From Stropharia rugosoannulata (lineage: Eukaryota; Basidiomycota; Agaricomycetes; Agaricales; Strophariaceae), in the NCBI GenBank assembly GCA_028532985.1, contig JANCIK010000008.1:1178001-1242000 (forward strand): DNA of 64,000 bases. The letters run 5' to 3'. Both the position numbers and the translations under genes were made by a program. The number at the start of each line of letters is the position of its first letter. Position 1 is the first letter of the stretch. Below the pieces are notes generated by a model. That model saw only the letters and a program-made list of their open reading frames with translations, searched no databases and was not told the origin of the DNA. Below are positions 1 to 12,168 of the stretch, one piece after another.

Positions 1-1287
1 GTGTCATTGCAGCTGCAAAGTCCCGGGCCAGGTACATTGTGGCACACCCAGAGGAGGTTGCCTATGAGGAAGGCTCCGCTGATCTCACTGCAGAGTTAGG
101 CGATCTCGAGGATCTTCGAGATCAATTGACACTTAATAGTAAGTTTTACATGATTTGCAGTGTAACCTGCAGTTTAATCGTCATATATGTTTCTAGATTA
201 TGATGACTACGGTGACGGAGAGAATATCAGGCACATTGTGGATGCCGAACCTGATTTCGAAGATGTCAATAACGGTTTGCTGGAAGTGTTGGAAGCACAA
301 ATTTACCGAAAGGATCCACGGCGCACCAAGAAAAAGCGTCTGCCATCACATTATCCTCAGGCTGAAGATGCTGATATCCCTCAAGATGAAATGCTCCAAG
401 AGCGTGTTGTGTCCCCCATGGAGTCTAAGCAAGCAAGAGTCACAACATCGGCAGCTCTTACTTCTGGGGCTGCACAGACTTCTTTGGCCGTGCAAAGCTC
501 TTTGGCCGCACAAAGCTCTTCGGCCATGCAAAACTCTTCGGCCACGCAAGCCACTTCGGCCACGCAGGCTTCCTCATCTACAGCTCCCGACAGGTCGTCA
601 AATTCTTTATCTGCACTTGTTCGCCGTTTTCCGATAGGACCACTGCGTTGTTCCTTGTCACCAGTGACTGAATTCAGTGCCGAAGGGGCAACATGTGATG
701 AGCATGAGGCTGCTGAGCAAGTTGGCACCGTTCACATGGATCTTCCCCCCATAGCTGTTTTGCACTCCCTGGCCGAAGATCAACCGATGGACCTGGAGGA
801 ATCTGTGGCCGAACCTTTGTCATTGCAACCACCGCTTCCTAAGAACTTCAACAGCTGGGGACCGACTTGGGGTGTTGACGGCACCGCTGCTGAGACTTTC
901 CCTTCGGCCGCACCATTTGTTGGAGATTGCAATGCACCATTGGGAGCCAGGTCAATGCCAGTCGAGGAGAACAGGGCTCCCAGTACGCCCTTGCCGAAAT
1001 CTGCTGCCGAAAGTCAAGCAGATGTTCAAGTAGGTGACAATGCTCAGGAGAATCCCGTGGATGTAGATGCACCAAACGTGGTAAATCCCTTTTCGGCACC
1101 TGAGGAAGGCGATCATTTGGACAAAGGTATGAATGCGCAGCAGCGGCCGAATACGAGGTCGGCTTCCAACACGTTACAGGGCACCTGCGGACGTAGCACC
1201 TTGGTGAAGCCGAAAAGTCGGGCTCGCGATCCCTCTGAGAAACCGAAATCTCGTGCATGTGCTCCCTCAGAAGAATGTAACCCATGA
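1..1287 (+). CDS. C-terminal part of an unrecognised Ser/Ala/Gln-rich protein (5' end outside window)
   Basis: The window opens inside an exon. Frame 3 is open from base 3 to 138, then a GT-AG intron (139-196, phase 1) joins it to a long exon (197-1287, stop TGA). The joined frame reads acidic residues (E, D) across the junction, then a short basic patch (RRTKKKR), then low-complexity sequence. About 45 residues are made of a loose heptad of Ser/Thr-Ala-x-Gln-Ser type (bases about 450-580), and the rest is Pro/Ser/Ala-rich with another basic C-terminus. The ATG at 187 lies in the intron and is probably not a start. No domain was recognised, so the function is unknown. The tail looks disordered. 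A nuclear or transposon-encoded protein is possible but not shown. Confidence 0.6.
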
Positions 1288-1364
1288 ATGTTCGGCCCCT
1301 CATCTTCATCAGCACATTGTTCTATGTACCCTCTATTGTAATTAACTTTAATTAATAATGCTCA

Positions 1365-1370
1365 AATAAA
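1365..1370 (+). terminator. Candidate poly(A) signal
   Basis: An exact AATAAA lies about 80 bases after the stop codon of the first gene, in AT-rich sequence. This is the usual place for a fungal poly(A) signal. Confidence 0.4.
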
Positions 1371-2529
1371 GTGTGTCATCTCCAGGCCGATGAGTCAATA
1401 TAGTCAAAATAATTTATACATCAGACTTTCTAACTGGCCACTATATATGTCAAAGACTTATGAGCATATCCATAATGTATTATGAATTTACTACATGTTT
1501 ACTACTAACTAAAATAGTTCATCGGCCTCGGTCATGGTATATGGCTAATCCCAGTGAGATCCCCCGAGCGCCTCATACGCCTACACTGGGGTAAAGCTAA
1601 TTTGGGGGAAAAGACTGAGTAGTTGAGGGAATTCCCCTGGATCGACTGTTTCGACTACAATGGGGGTGTTACCTGGAACGTATCATACAGTGAAGTGTGG
1701 TGACACTACCTGCACTCGTCGCGCCGTCCTTCCTGTCCGCTCCGTCATACCTGCTCGAGACTGGTGTATCCCCGATGACCGGCACTCTGCCTTTATACAT
1801 TGCACCCTCCTATCCTGCTGCGGCCCAAGATCAATATACTTTAATTACTCTTACTACTCCCGCTAGCAGTTGCCGGCTGGTTCGTTCCTTATTACAATGG
1901 AATTAATCTCTGTTGGTTTCCAATAAATGCGATGTATATTTAAAGTTTACAAACTAAAAAAAAATGCGTAAATGCATATCCCATGCTAACCTCGAATTCT
2001 ACTTACATTGGAAGGTGATACATGGTGGCTGAAATAAGTACAATATTACCCTCCACAGCTCGGTACAGACCCTTCCCTTGACTAGTTCTCCGAGTTTTCC
2101 TGGCGCTTTGCCACAACCGTAGACATACCAGGAAATGACTAGTAGTACATCTGGTGGTTTGCGAGGTGTTGGATCATTGGATGCAGGTCGTACGCGTAAA
2201 TGTGCGGGAACTCCCGGGCGGCTGCCATATCGGGTGTGCGGCTGTGCTAGTGTCGGCTTCGGCCTCGGCAGGCGGGTGTTTGAGCTGCTGAGTCCTGACC
2301 GCAGTGGTTGGCGCGGACAATCATGAGCCTACTTATTACTGAACCGCTCTGAGTAGTGACATATCCCTTTATAATGGTTGGTATTGGGTGTGTGTCCTCA
2401 TCTCTTGTCTGATGCTCTAAGCCCTTGTATTTCTCAGTGCGTGGACGCGATGGTTCTCGGGTGACAGTCCGCCCGATACTGGATGAACCAGTGACGACTG
2501 CGGTCCCCGCTATTCGCAGTCCCTACGCT
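1371..2529. other. Intergenic, no gene seen
   Basis: There is no open frame with coding character or good splice signals. Only short opposing frames are present. Composition rises in C content toward the repeat region that follows. Confidence 0.5.
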
Positions 2530-5500
2530 TAGTGTAACCACTCTGTCCCGGCATCCCTTTTCTCACACCGTCACCCCCTTGACTAAACAGAAACAGCTCG
2601 ACCTTCCTCGCCCGTTCAACGTCTGCTAGATCCGCTCCCGGACGCTCCCGGACCACGCAGCATTGTTCTGGGGCCGGTTCCTTGAAGTTATCGTCATCTT
2701 ATTCGCCCTCTTCACTCTCTGCACTCAGCCAGTCCACTCCTCTTGGTCCCTTTTCTCCCCTCGGTCTCGACTCCCCTGTGTCCTTCCCCCGTTTGTTTTC
2801 ACGCCTGCATGAAGCAGCTCTGCTCCCGAGCTATCTGACTATGATTCGTTCACTGTCCGCCCAGCTGCTTCCGAGCCGCCTTACACACCCTTGAGTCTGT
2901 GTTGCGCGGCTAGCTAAATAGACAGAACCCTTTTTGGGGTTGAAAACCTCTCGATTCACATGCCCAGCTATGACTGCGGCTGAGTCCACCACATGCGGCC
3001 CATTCGACGGGCCCCCTTGTCCCTGATACACCCTACTCCTCTCGCCATCCCGGTACTATCCGCTCACGCCCGTCCCCCCTCACCGTGTTACCCAGCTTCC
3101 TGTATAGCCATAAAACACGCACCCCACCTACTCCTCGGTCCCGCGGTCCCGCCCCGGCGGCAAGCAGTCGCACCTGGCACCTCCCGTCACTCTCTTCCCC
3201 TCTCATTTGGTCTCACCGGCGGACACCTGTCTCCCCCGCTCATGCCCGTCCTCACATCACCTCACGCCTGGATTTAGAAGCAGCGGAATACGGCGTGTAT
3301 CTAGGCTCACCGGTCATAGACATCATGCACCACAGTCGACGTTTCTCGCCCTCGCCTGTACCCACGCCTCACGCCCCAGGCCTACATCGTACGTCCCACC
3401 CTTCCCCGCTCCGTACAAAGCAGCTCAGCTAGTGAGAGTTAGTCCTGAATACAGCCTCGGCCCCTGCGGCCCGTTTGTTTGCACGCACGGGTGAAGCAAC
3501 CCCACCCCCGAGCTACACAGTACACGTTCTGATCTGTTAATTATCCCTGTACGACAGTCGTCGTCCGCCCCGCTGTCCATCCATCGTCTTTTCGTCCACC
3601 TCTGCACGCAGTCCTTCATCCCCCCTTGATCTCTCGGTCCCGAGTCTCTGCCATAACCATGACTCTGCCTGCCCCTCAGTCCCGCCGTCCCGTCCCTGAG
3701 ACAGGAAGTCGCCCCGCTGGCTGAAAAGCTCTCACCTCCCGTCACTCCCTTCCCCCCTCCCTTGATGTCGGCGGCGGCTACCTGTTTCCCTCGTCCGTCT
3801 CCACACCAGCTCACGCCCGTACCCATCAGCTTACGCCTGGTTGCAAAAGCGGCGGCTTACCGTAGTGCGTATCGACACCATGGAACAGTCCCTCCATAAC
3901 TCCACTGGTCTGCCGTGCAGGTACGTCCCTCCACCCTCCCCTATGCCCAACCGCACTCCTCCGCTTCTACTCACGCCCCGCGCCTGCTGGCGCTATGCCG
4001 ATTGGAGCTGGGCGGGTCAGGTCTTTCCCTGCCTCAGAATGTTACGATATCATGTCATCCCCTGCTGCAGTCCCCGAAGTCCCCCGGCCCGCATTCTCGC
4101 TGCTCGCTCTTCCACCCCACCGGCCTGTGCGCTCGCTCATACATGCACACAAGGGAGTATGAAATGATTCGTCCGTAATTCCTTCGGTCCGTCGTGCATA
4201 GGAATGTCCCATGCACCACGCGCCTCGCCCTTGCTCTCGCTCTCGCCCCACCCACAGAGTCCGTCCCACCTCTAGCAACGCGCTGCCCCCGGGCCCCATG
4301 TGCCTACTGAGTACACCATGCCCCAGGTGAAGAGGCGGGCTACGCGGCGGGGCAGGGGATGGTGATCAGGGACGACGTTGGTAATTGCTTTCATTTGGTG
4401 AGATATGTGGTAGCTCGCTCGCTAACACAATAGACTAGGAGTCGAGGACGGTGGTGGTTAAGTATATGTATACTCAGTAGCAAGTCGCTGGTATGAGAAT
4501 CTGAGGTTGCATACGACATGTTAATGTCAGCCTTTTCTGACTGTATGTAACTCTGACATGGAACGTAGTGAGATACGACATGAGCCACCAGGACGAGGGT
4601 TTGAAAGTTACTGGACCAATTTGAATACCTTCGATTTAGTTATGTAAATACATTCAAACGAGAATGATCTGTGATATTATTCCCACTGATTTCAACATAT
4701 AACTGTCGATAGAGTACATTAATGAAATGATGTTATTCTGGGTCTTAACAGCCTTTGTCCCAAATCCCCATTCTCGGATACCCCTGCGTCACCATCATCT
4801 ATTATATTATCTTCTTCTTACTTTGATTTGACGTCCTTTGGGTCATTCAGGTTCAAAATATTTTCCTGGAATCAAGGTCCTCAAACGGGTTGAAGCTGTA
4901 CATGTACCACTTGAAAAGAGCACAGGCCTGTTGATTCTCCTCTTGCGTCAGCTCCAGGTGCGACAGGAGATAGTCAAGCTCTATGTTGCGGCGCTGAAGC
5001 CACTCGGACAGCTGAGACAACGTTTGTCCACGGGAACGCTTGACGTTGGTATGGAGGACAAAGGGGTAGCCATGTCCATGTTCTTTGATGTCGAAGTTTC
5101 TTACTGTGAGCGCCGCCGGGCAGATTGGCACCCGTCCCGGCTTCGGAATGCTGTATGTATCACCCCTCATTGATTCATCCCCCCTCCAGTCCCTAAGGCC
5201 CCCGGCCAACTTACTCGCTTGTTCTTGCACCTTCCCATCAGACCTGCTCGCTCTTGCGCCCCACCAACCTGCTCCCTTATGCATGCATGTACACACCTGA
5301 CGTTTGCACTCAGCACGCGGCCCACATATGTCGTCTAAGCACCACATAAATGGTGTCGTCGAGTCCAGGTATTCGTTTCGCAGTATATGTGTTACGAGGC
5401 GTCGTCAATATACTAATGGTTAAAATTGGGTACTCCTACATTACACAGGTGGCTTCCTGTACACATAGATAGTGTAGAAGTTTCCTAGTTTAATGTGCTG

Positions 5501-6250
5501 TCATATCAAAGGACTGAGAAGAAAAGGATACATAAAAAATTCTCTGCGTTAAATAGCAGATATTGTACGCTCATCCCGTGTTGCCGACTCAAAATGGTAC
5601 CACGTCCGTCCGCGACAGTCCGCACTCCTCCGCCTCTACCCAGGTCCCACGCCCCAGACCCGCACGTCTGCTTAGTCATAGTACGCCCCGCCCCACCCCG
5701 CCACGAACCAACTTCGAAGCAGTTCTCTCCCGAGTCAGTGGTCGATATAACCGTCACTCCTACCTACATAGTCCATGCTACCAGGCGGATTATCCCCCGC
5801 CCCCGCCAAGTCACGCATTGGAATGTCGCGACCATCCTTCAACACGCAGTCATCATTGCACGCAGTCCCTGCAGTCACCCAGCCGACGTTCGCACTCAGC
5901 ACAACGCCGTGGGTCCCGAGTTCGCCCCGCCGAGCCGTGCATGTCCCATGCGCTGGTTAAACACTCACTTACTCCACCTCCCTCGAGCAGCCGCCTGTCT
6001 CCCTCGCCCTTTCCCCTGAGCTCACGCATCACGCACATCCCCCCATCAGCTCACACCCGTCCCCATCGGCTCAGGCCCGGAACAGAGGGCGTATCGACGC
6101 CATCTGTCTCGTTGCACGCAGTCCATGCGGTCCCTGGCCGATGTTCTCGCTCGATCTTAGTGTGCGGGATAGCGGGGGGAGGCTTATATTATCACTATGT
6201 CAGTTGTCTTCAAGTGTCTGCGTGTGTGAAGTGCATAAGCACAGCTTGGA
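2530..6250. repeat. C-rich region of diverged, interspersed repeats
   Basis: The plus strand is strongly C/CT-rich and contains blocks that recur with many substitutions and small indels. About 3121-3290 resembles 3676-3855: both pass through a 'ctcacctcccgtcactc'-type stretch and end in 'cacgcctgg' followed by 'agcggcgg'-like sequence. About 4061-4150 resembles 5180-5285, and about 3950-3985 resembles 5622-5665. The block near 3831-3890 recurs again near 6050-6110 ('gcgtatcgac'). Open frames here are low in coding character, overlap on both strands and match nothing I know. This may be an old non-coding tandem duplication or eroded mobile elements. No terminal repeats or target duplications were found. 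Confidence 0.5.
4853..5140 (-). other. Unrecognised coding-like fragment
   Basis: Within the C-rich repeats, this minus-strand stretch of about 95 codons has balanced composition and reads like protein. It has a helical, charged C-terminus ending in SRKIF and a segment rich in Leu, Gln and Glu. It has no credible ATG or upstream exon and runs into C-rich repeat sequence. It is probably a gene or transposon remnant of unknown family. Confidence 0.25.
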
Positions 6251-7138
6251 GGTGAAATGAGCATACATAATTACCTTGGCAATAGACATACTTGGGCGGA
6301 GCAGGTCCGAAATGGCCGCTCTGTCAGATATTTTCACGATCACTTATATATACCACGACCCTCTGACTTCAAGCTTTTGTTTCCAATTCCTTTCCGCTGC
6401 ATTTCTGCTCCCGTGGCCAGCATGTTCAACATTTTTTCTTCTCAAGAACAGCTTAACGACGTGATCAAGATCAACGACATGGAGCAAGTGACGTTTCATG
6501 CATGTTGCCACACTGCCACGCCAAGACAACATTCTCTTCTTTCGATTCTCACCGGTACCATTCACTACAGCGAAAATAGCTGTATGGAAAAAATGCGAGA
6601 GATGACATGTTCATTGTGTAAGGCAGCTGCTTCTATCCTGATGCATGATGTTACAAATAGCTCATGGAGGGTTCTAATAGATCGTCTGAGTCACAATAAA
6701 AAGCACCCGGGCATCCCTGCCGAAAGTAAGAGCTGATGTGTCTTAATGTGGTATTGCATTCTCAGAACATACTCCAAGGCTGATTCTCTCATACACGAAG
6801 CTTCTGTATACCCTACGGGCCATATTTATAGACCACGATTAGAATGTATTAATCCTTACTATCAAACAATCATAATTAGATGTAGACAATCTGTTGACCG
6901 GTCAAATTTCTGGTTCTGGAAATTTCACCCTGATCATGCAGTTCAGAAAGCTTTACGAATTCATGTACAAGCATACCATTAACTTACATATTCTCTGATA
7001 TATCCCAAAAATAAAATACATTGATGATCAATTGATCTGTAAGTCATTTCTCCCACACACATATGTATATGAGGCCGCTATAATACCGAACAAAGCACCA
7101 GTTCCACCACCGAATGTGCGTCCTTATCCCACTCATTT
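6251..7138. other. Intergenic, no gene seen
   Basis: A 159-codon plus-strand frame runs from 6257 to 6736 but shows no domain, codon bias or conserved pattern that I recognise. It is treated as chance. The sequence just before 7139 is AT-rich and could hold the promoter of the following gene. Confidence 0.4.
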
Positions 7139-8435
7139 ATGATGGATCAAATGTAGGTCTTGAGGATTCTTCCCACCCAAGCCATTTAACATTAGTTAAT
7201 TGTACTCTAGTACAGGACCTCCGGTGAGGCTTTAGGCCAAATGAATGGCGCATTGCTAAGCAGTTTGTACAGTTTGTTGCGTTGATGATCCTATGTGGTC
7301 TCTTTGGAGTTCTTTCAAATCAGATATGTGAGTAAGCGCTTGTTGGTCTGTATCTACTTCTAAGCTGACTCCCATAATCAAAAGTCACGTATTACCAAGC
7401 GTTCCCGAATGATAAAAGAATATTGAAGCTTCTCGTATACACGATCTACCTAATTGACATGGTTCAGATTCTACTGATCACGCGGACTTGCTGGACCTGG
7501 TATGTCTCGGGATACGGTCACATTGAACTGTTCAATGCCATTGGGTCCAGTTGGCTTGCTGTTGTGTTTCCTGATGGCCTGGGTGCGTAGAGCTGTTCAT
7601 ACATGATATTTGGTGTACTCACTTGTAATGTAAAGTTGCTCTCATGGTTCAAGCATTTTATGCACACAGAATTCGAGTCCTGTCAAGGAGCAATGTATTT
7701 CCATGTATTATCATGCTGGTACGCAATATATATTTGAGTGTTCACGAACTTATGCCCATATTTAGCTGGCATTTGTATCTTTTGCGGGAGCATTAGCAAC
7801 ATCAATTGAATTAGAAATAGTCAAGCTTCTCAATGTCATGTATCAAGAGAAAGCTAGGTTTTTCCCTATTATTGGTGTAAGAAATTTTACTAGACCAAGT
7901 AGCCGTTGACTTACCCTTCAAGTAGCTTTGGCAGGGATGCGGGTCCGTGTGCGACATTTTAATTGCCATATGCATGACCCATCAAGTAAGTACTACACTC
8001 TAAGGTTAAATTTTGGCAGATATTGACATATTTCCATAGATAAGAAAGGCTTCAAAAAATGCACGGCCGTTGGTGCAGGCACACCTGCTGAAGGTTATGA
8101 GGTTGATTGTCGAGACAGGAACACTGACAGGTGTGTCGCCAGTCGATTTGCTATGTACCCCTATTTAACACTATTGGCGCAATTTAACAGCAGCTGTGGC
8201 GGTTGTATCCCTAATTCTCGTGTACGTGACAGAGCCGCGGCCGTACTATCAAACGTCCTTGGCATGCCTGTCGGAGATTTACAGCACTGCAATGATGGCC
8301 GTTATCAACAGTCGTGTCCACTTCAAGGTCTGCCATGAATCAACCACGTGGAATGAACATCACCACATAGATGAAAGCCGGACTACAGGAGACACGTCTA
8401 TAGCTTTTGCAACAGGAAGTGTAGACTCTGTTTAG
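7139..8435 (+). CDS. DUF6534-type seven-helix membrane protein
   Basis: The model has eight exons: 7139-7152, 7236-7327, 7385-7582, 7636-7718, 7766-7876, 7926-7985, 8040-8130 and 8191-8435. Total coding length is 894 nt (297 aa). All introns are 46-83 nt GT-AG and the frame closes exactly. The protein follows the pattern common in agaricomycetes: an early helix, a Tyr-Tyr-x-x-(Phe)-Pro-Asn-Asp loop, a FYAHRIRVLSRS loop, a WxGCGSVCDILIA helix, then RLIVETGTLT, and a final helix ending in MMAVINSR. The C-terminal tail is polar and cytosolic-looking. Function is unknown; the family is only known as an integral membrane protein. The 14-nt first exon is the weakest part, and the start could be in another upstream exon. 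A related gene lies at 19131-21320. Confidence 0.85.
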
Positions 8436-10395
8436 AAAGTGCTCGGAACATTGTTATGATTAAAACTTATCAATTATCTCTTGATACATGATTAAATTAA
8501 ATGGCTCGTAACTATCCATTTCTGTGGCCTTGCTGAAAAGTAAGGTTCACCCGGGTAAAAATTCACCACAAAAAAGGTGCCGAACGACACCGAGCTGGCC
8601 TCTGCAAGGGCGATTATACCACTTTTCACGTGTCCACGCAGATCGGACTCCTTACAATTATATAACCAGGTGTATAGCATTACCTGCCTTCCGGCGTGTG
8701 AGTTCGACTATTCAAGTTGTCTTTTTCACACTGCATATCAGGCATGTCCACGTCGTGCGATCTTGATGTCCTATTTTTCAGGGATTCAATTAGCGTCGCA
8801 GCTACACGTTTCTCGTAATCGCCTAGGATTCCAGTGCTGCTGCTGTGGGTATGATCAAAATTGCACATAATATCTACATTAACGTTCCGACCTCATTACT
8901 TTCCCCTCCAATTGGAGAAACGGACGGTGACAGGCTCACGGAGTAAGCTTACACTATAGGGCGCCTGGATATACACCACCCCAATTTAATCATGGTACAT
9001 GGTCAAGCTGCGTGTAAAACAACTAAATATATGCTGTAACAGATATAGCGCGTAGCGCTACAGACTTAAATTGACATCAAAAAAAAATGCTGTAACAGAT
9101 ACTTACCCTTACCAGCTCTTGTAGTACATTTATTTGTAATACACCGCCGCGTCCTAGGCGCATAATCATATCCAGCCGAGTGCCACGATCTAATGCTTTG
9201 TTCCATGTCTAGTTCATGTCATTCAGATAAACCGTTATAGTGTGAGAGGCCTTATATTTCAAGATCATCTCTACTGTAAAGGACCCTCAGGCAAGTGGTT
9301 ACATCCCGCTCAAGGGAGAATACGTGCGGCAGCCCAAGGTTGAATGGACATGTTAAATTCCACGTCCATGTTCATAGTGCAAGTGCGCTGCTGTGAACAA
9401 TTGATGTCGCGGGACCTATAGTGATCCATGTAAAACATTTCAGGCTTCTATTAGGGCGCTCTTGATGTATAGGTGTCATTAACCATAACACTGCTCAAAC
9501 ACAGATGACTGCCTGCTTCTGCACTATGACGCGGGGATACAAACTGAGGGTATTTATGAGGAAAGGAGAAGTGGAGCCAGCTCGGATAAAGCGCTCGGTA
9601 GCAAACTCAGTAACGCAGTTTTTGCGCTGATTCGCACAGCTTGTGGGTAAGACGGGCGGTAATATGGGGACCTGAGCGGGTCAACACGGGTACATAGTTT
9701 CCCCCAAGGTACGTTGAAATCATGGGTTACAAACAGTCTATTTATATAGCAAGTTGAAGTCTTCTGAGTGTCGACTATGGAGTCGTCGCCGGACACTGCA
9801 GGGGTGCGAATGGAGTGTTTGTCACCTATCCTGATGCGACGGTCACTGACAGGACTGAAACAGTACCCTCTCTGCCGATACAAAACGCTGCGCTCTTCCC
9901 CACACACGCGCGAAGCAACAAAGCAGGGCACGACGCACCGATACGCATGCGAGACGCGGTGTTGAGCTCGTCCGGCTTCGGACCGCGCGGCGGGACTTGT
10001 CACACAACTTGAGAAATTGCTTACTGTATTTTACTTGACTTAATTGATCATAATCCTACACGAGCCGCCCAAACAAGGCGTGATCATAATATTATTAACC
10101 TGTCACATTCGACACTATCAGTGCGCTCCCTCATCGGTATGTCTTGTTGTTTGTTACAGACGTGTGCTTATTAACATCATTGGTTCCTTTCTCTCCTTTT
10201 CCTCCCTGTCTTTGTCGCCCCTTGGACGGTTGGCCAACAACGTTATGGTGTGTATTCGAGCGCGAACTGTCTTAAGCTTTGTAACTGCCGGTTTTACTTT
10301 TGACCCGTTAAAATTGAAGCAGAGTATTTATTAAATGAATGGTAGAGCTCGCTCTACTAAATTAAAAAGCTCGCGTCCGATGAATTACGGTACTA
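8436..10395. other. Intergenic, no gene seen
   Basis: Two short minus-strand frames (8680-8868 and 8492-8680) look mildly protein-like and could be an eroded gene, but I found no convincing join or domain. The 149-codon minus frame at 9554-10003 shows no recognisable feature. The rest is AT-rich and silent. Confidence 0.4.
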
Positions 10396-12168
10396 TTACA
10401 TATCATCATAACAGCCTTTAATTTCAATCCAAATTTGCTCCTTGCTGTACTTACTCAATAACTCCTCCACCGGTGCCATGTTCTGCCTACTGACAAAAGC
10501 CTCGGGAATATATATAAAATTCCACGCAGCCAATCCCGGAGACGGAGTGATCTTGCGCACAATGAGGGCTTGGAGGGTGTCGAACAGCAAAAATGAAATT
10601 TGGTTGTGTTCGCGGATGAGTACCTCCAGGTTCGGACATACCACGTCCCCCGCATTGTCCGCATCCACGAGTCGCGTGAACAGCCTGTCGTACGCCAATA
10701 GCTCGCCTGTGTCCTCGCTCATGAGGATCGGGAGCTCATCGATTGCCCGAAGCTGTGGACAGCTCCGCAGCGCTTCGATAAAGAGCTCGGCGGATATTTC
10801 AACGTCCATTTCCAGAGCTGTTAGGCTTATTGAGCGCTTGAAGAAACTAACCAGGCTGGGGTACATGAAGCCCCCCTCATATTCGACCCGTTTCAATTTG
10901 GGAGCGGATAAGTACTTGTTGACTATAGAATCTCCGTTGTTGGAGCTGAAGGGGTCTGAAACACGCAGGTTTTCCAGGTATGGAAACGATATGAGGAAGT
11001 TATTGTCGATATTGATATTGCCGTAATCAGGCTTGTACAGCTGGCAGAGACGAAGGTTAACGAGAGAGGGACACATTTGGAGAGTTTTAACCATGTCTGG
11101 GATAGAACATTCATAAGTCGTACCTATCACGGTCGTTAAGTTTGCAAAGGAGGTTCGAAGTACATCCGCGTGATGGTGTAGACCATCGAGCCGGAAACCG
11201 GATACCGTCTTCAAAGTTGGGCAAGCAAGGATAGGAATGAACTCAATCTTGGAAATGTTGTCGTATCCCAGCATAACTTCAAGGCGTAGTGTGCGAATTA
11301 GGGGCAGGTCGTCTGGAGTAAATGAGCGCAGCTGAGCCAGAGTTTCCTCGGGTAGTGGATCATGGTACCTTACACGGAAATCCCTCCAGCGCGCATGATG
11401 GGACAGCACGACCTTGTTCATTTCGAGATAAAGGTCGCGCGTTTCTTTGTCGGTATCCTTTGGAAAGTCTTTGTAGTCGATGTCAAGATCCAACGGCAAT
11501 GAACCGGAACGGAGAAGGTACTTTTCCATCCCTGAGCATTGCGCGGCCAGAGAGCGTAACATTTGGTTCGTACTAGCTTCTTTTCCTCTACCCGAGGACG
11601 AGTCAGACATTTCCATGCGCCCGATTTTGAACCAGACGTTGGTCCATAGCATAGGCATACGCAATGCTATTTTTCGAAAGGCACTACAGACGTGTGTGAG
11701 GAGTAAGGGCGCGACTTTGGGGGACAATGATGTTGGATATGAGGTCTCGCAGTATTTGAAGATATGGCATAGAATATCATGTGGGACGCGGCGGATTGGC
11801 GAGATGACGTTTATGACCATATTTTCCATCTGCTCCAGAGCGTCCTTTTGTGATTCAAGATCATTTAGGTGTGCTTCTGTCTCCACAATTTGTCTATCCA
11901 CCCCAAATTCAACGCTAGGTAGAAGCATCTGTGCCGCAGAATGCTCGAAAGCGTCCGGTAGCAGGTCTGGAGGGTTAAAGTTGAAGAGACCCCTTCTGTT
12001 CGATTCAAGCTCCTTAAGGCATACGTTGACTGTTTCTATTTGCTCATAAAGTGCAAAGAGATCGAGTTCAATGCGAAATAGGAGATCCCGGGCAGCTGCA
12101 AGCTCGAAGACATTTGGTTCCCTGTTTGTGTTGAGCAGGTCCGGAGGGAGAGAGTTGAAGAGATCCAT
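10396..12168 (-). CDS. F-box protein with N-terminal coiled coil
   Basis: A single-exon frame of 590 aa. I start it at the ATG at 12168 because it opens with the family's usual N-terminal motif (PPDLLNTNREP); the frame continues upstream only to non-ATG codons. Residues about 20-60 are a helical segment. A second PPDLL motif at about residue 66 suggests an internal duplication. Another helical stretch follows, then the F-box at about 123-165 (SPIRRVPHDILCHIFKYC). After it comes LLTHVCSAFRKIAL and a long leucine-rich region of LRR-like helices to the C-terminus. F-box proteins bind Skp1 in SCF ubiquitin ligases and choose substrates with their C-terminal part. The substrate here is unknown. 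Such genes are greatly expanded in mushrooms. Confidence 0.85.
   Translation of the reverse strand: MDLFNSLPPDLLNTNREPNVFELAAARDLLFRIELDLFALYEQIETVNVCLKELESNRRGLFNFNPPDLLPDAFEHSAAQMLLPSVEFGVDRQIVETEAHLNDLESQKDALEQMENMVINVISPIRRVPHDILCHIFKYCETSYPTSLSPKVAPLLLTHVCSAFRKIALRMPMLWTNVWFKIGRMEMSDSSSGRGKEASTNQMLRSLAAQCSGMEKYLLRSGSLPLDLDIDYKDFPKDTDKETRDLYLEMNKVVLSHHARWRDFRVRYHDPLPEETLAQLRSFTPDDLPLIRTLRLEVMLGYDNISKIEFIPILACPTLKTVSGFRLDGLHHHADVLRTSFANLTTVIGTTYECSIPDMVKTLQMCPSLVNLRLCQLYKPDYGNINIDNNFLISFPYLENLRVSDPFSSNNGDSIVNKYLSAPKLKRVEYEGGFMYPSLVSFFKRSISLTALEMDVEISAELFIEALRSCPQLRAIDELPILMSEDTGELLAYDRLFTRLVDADNAGDVVCPNLEVLIREHNQISFLLFDTLQALIVRKITPSPGLAAWNFIYIPEAFVSRQNMAPVEELLSKYSKEQIWIEIKGCYDDM

Noticed and set aside
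187..200. ATG at 187 as the start of the first gene
   Set aside because: It lies inside a good GT-AG intron (139-196), and the upstream frame joins smoothly across it, so the gene begins outside the window.
9554..10003. 149-codon minus-strand frame as a gene
   Set aside because: No start context, domain, splice signals or codon pattern supports it.
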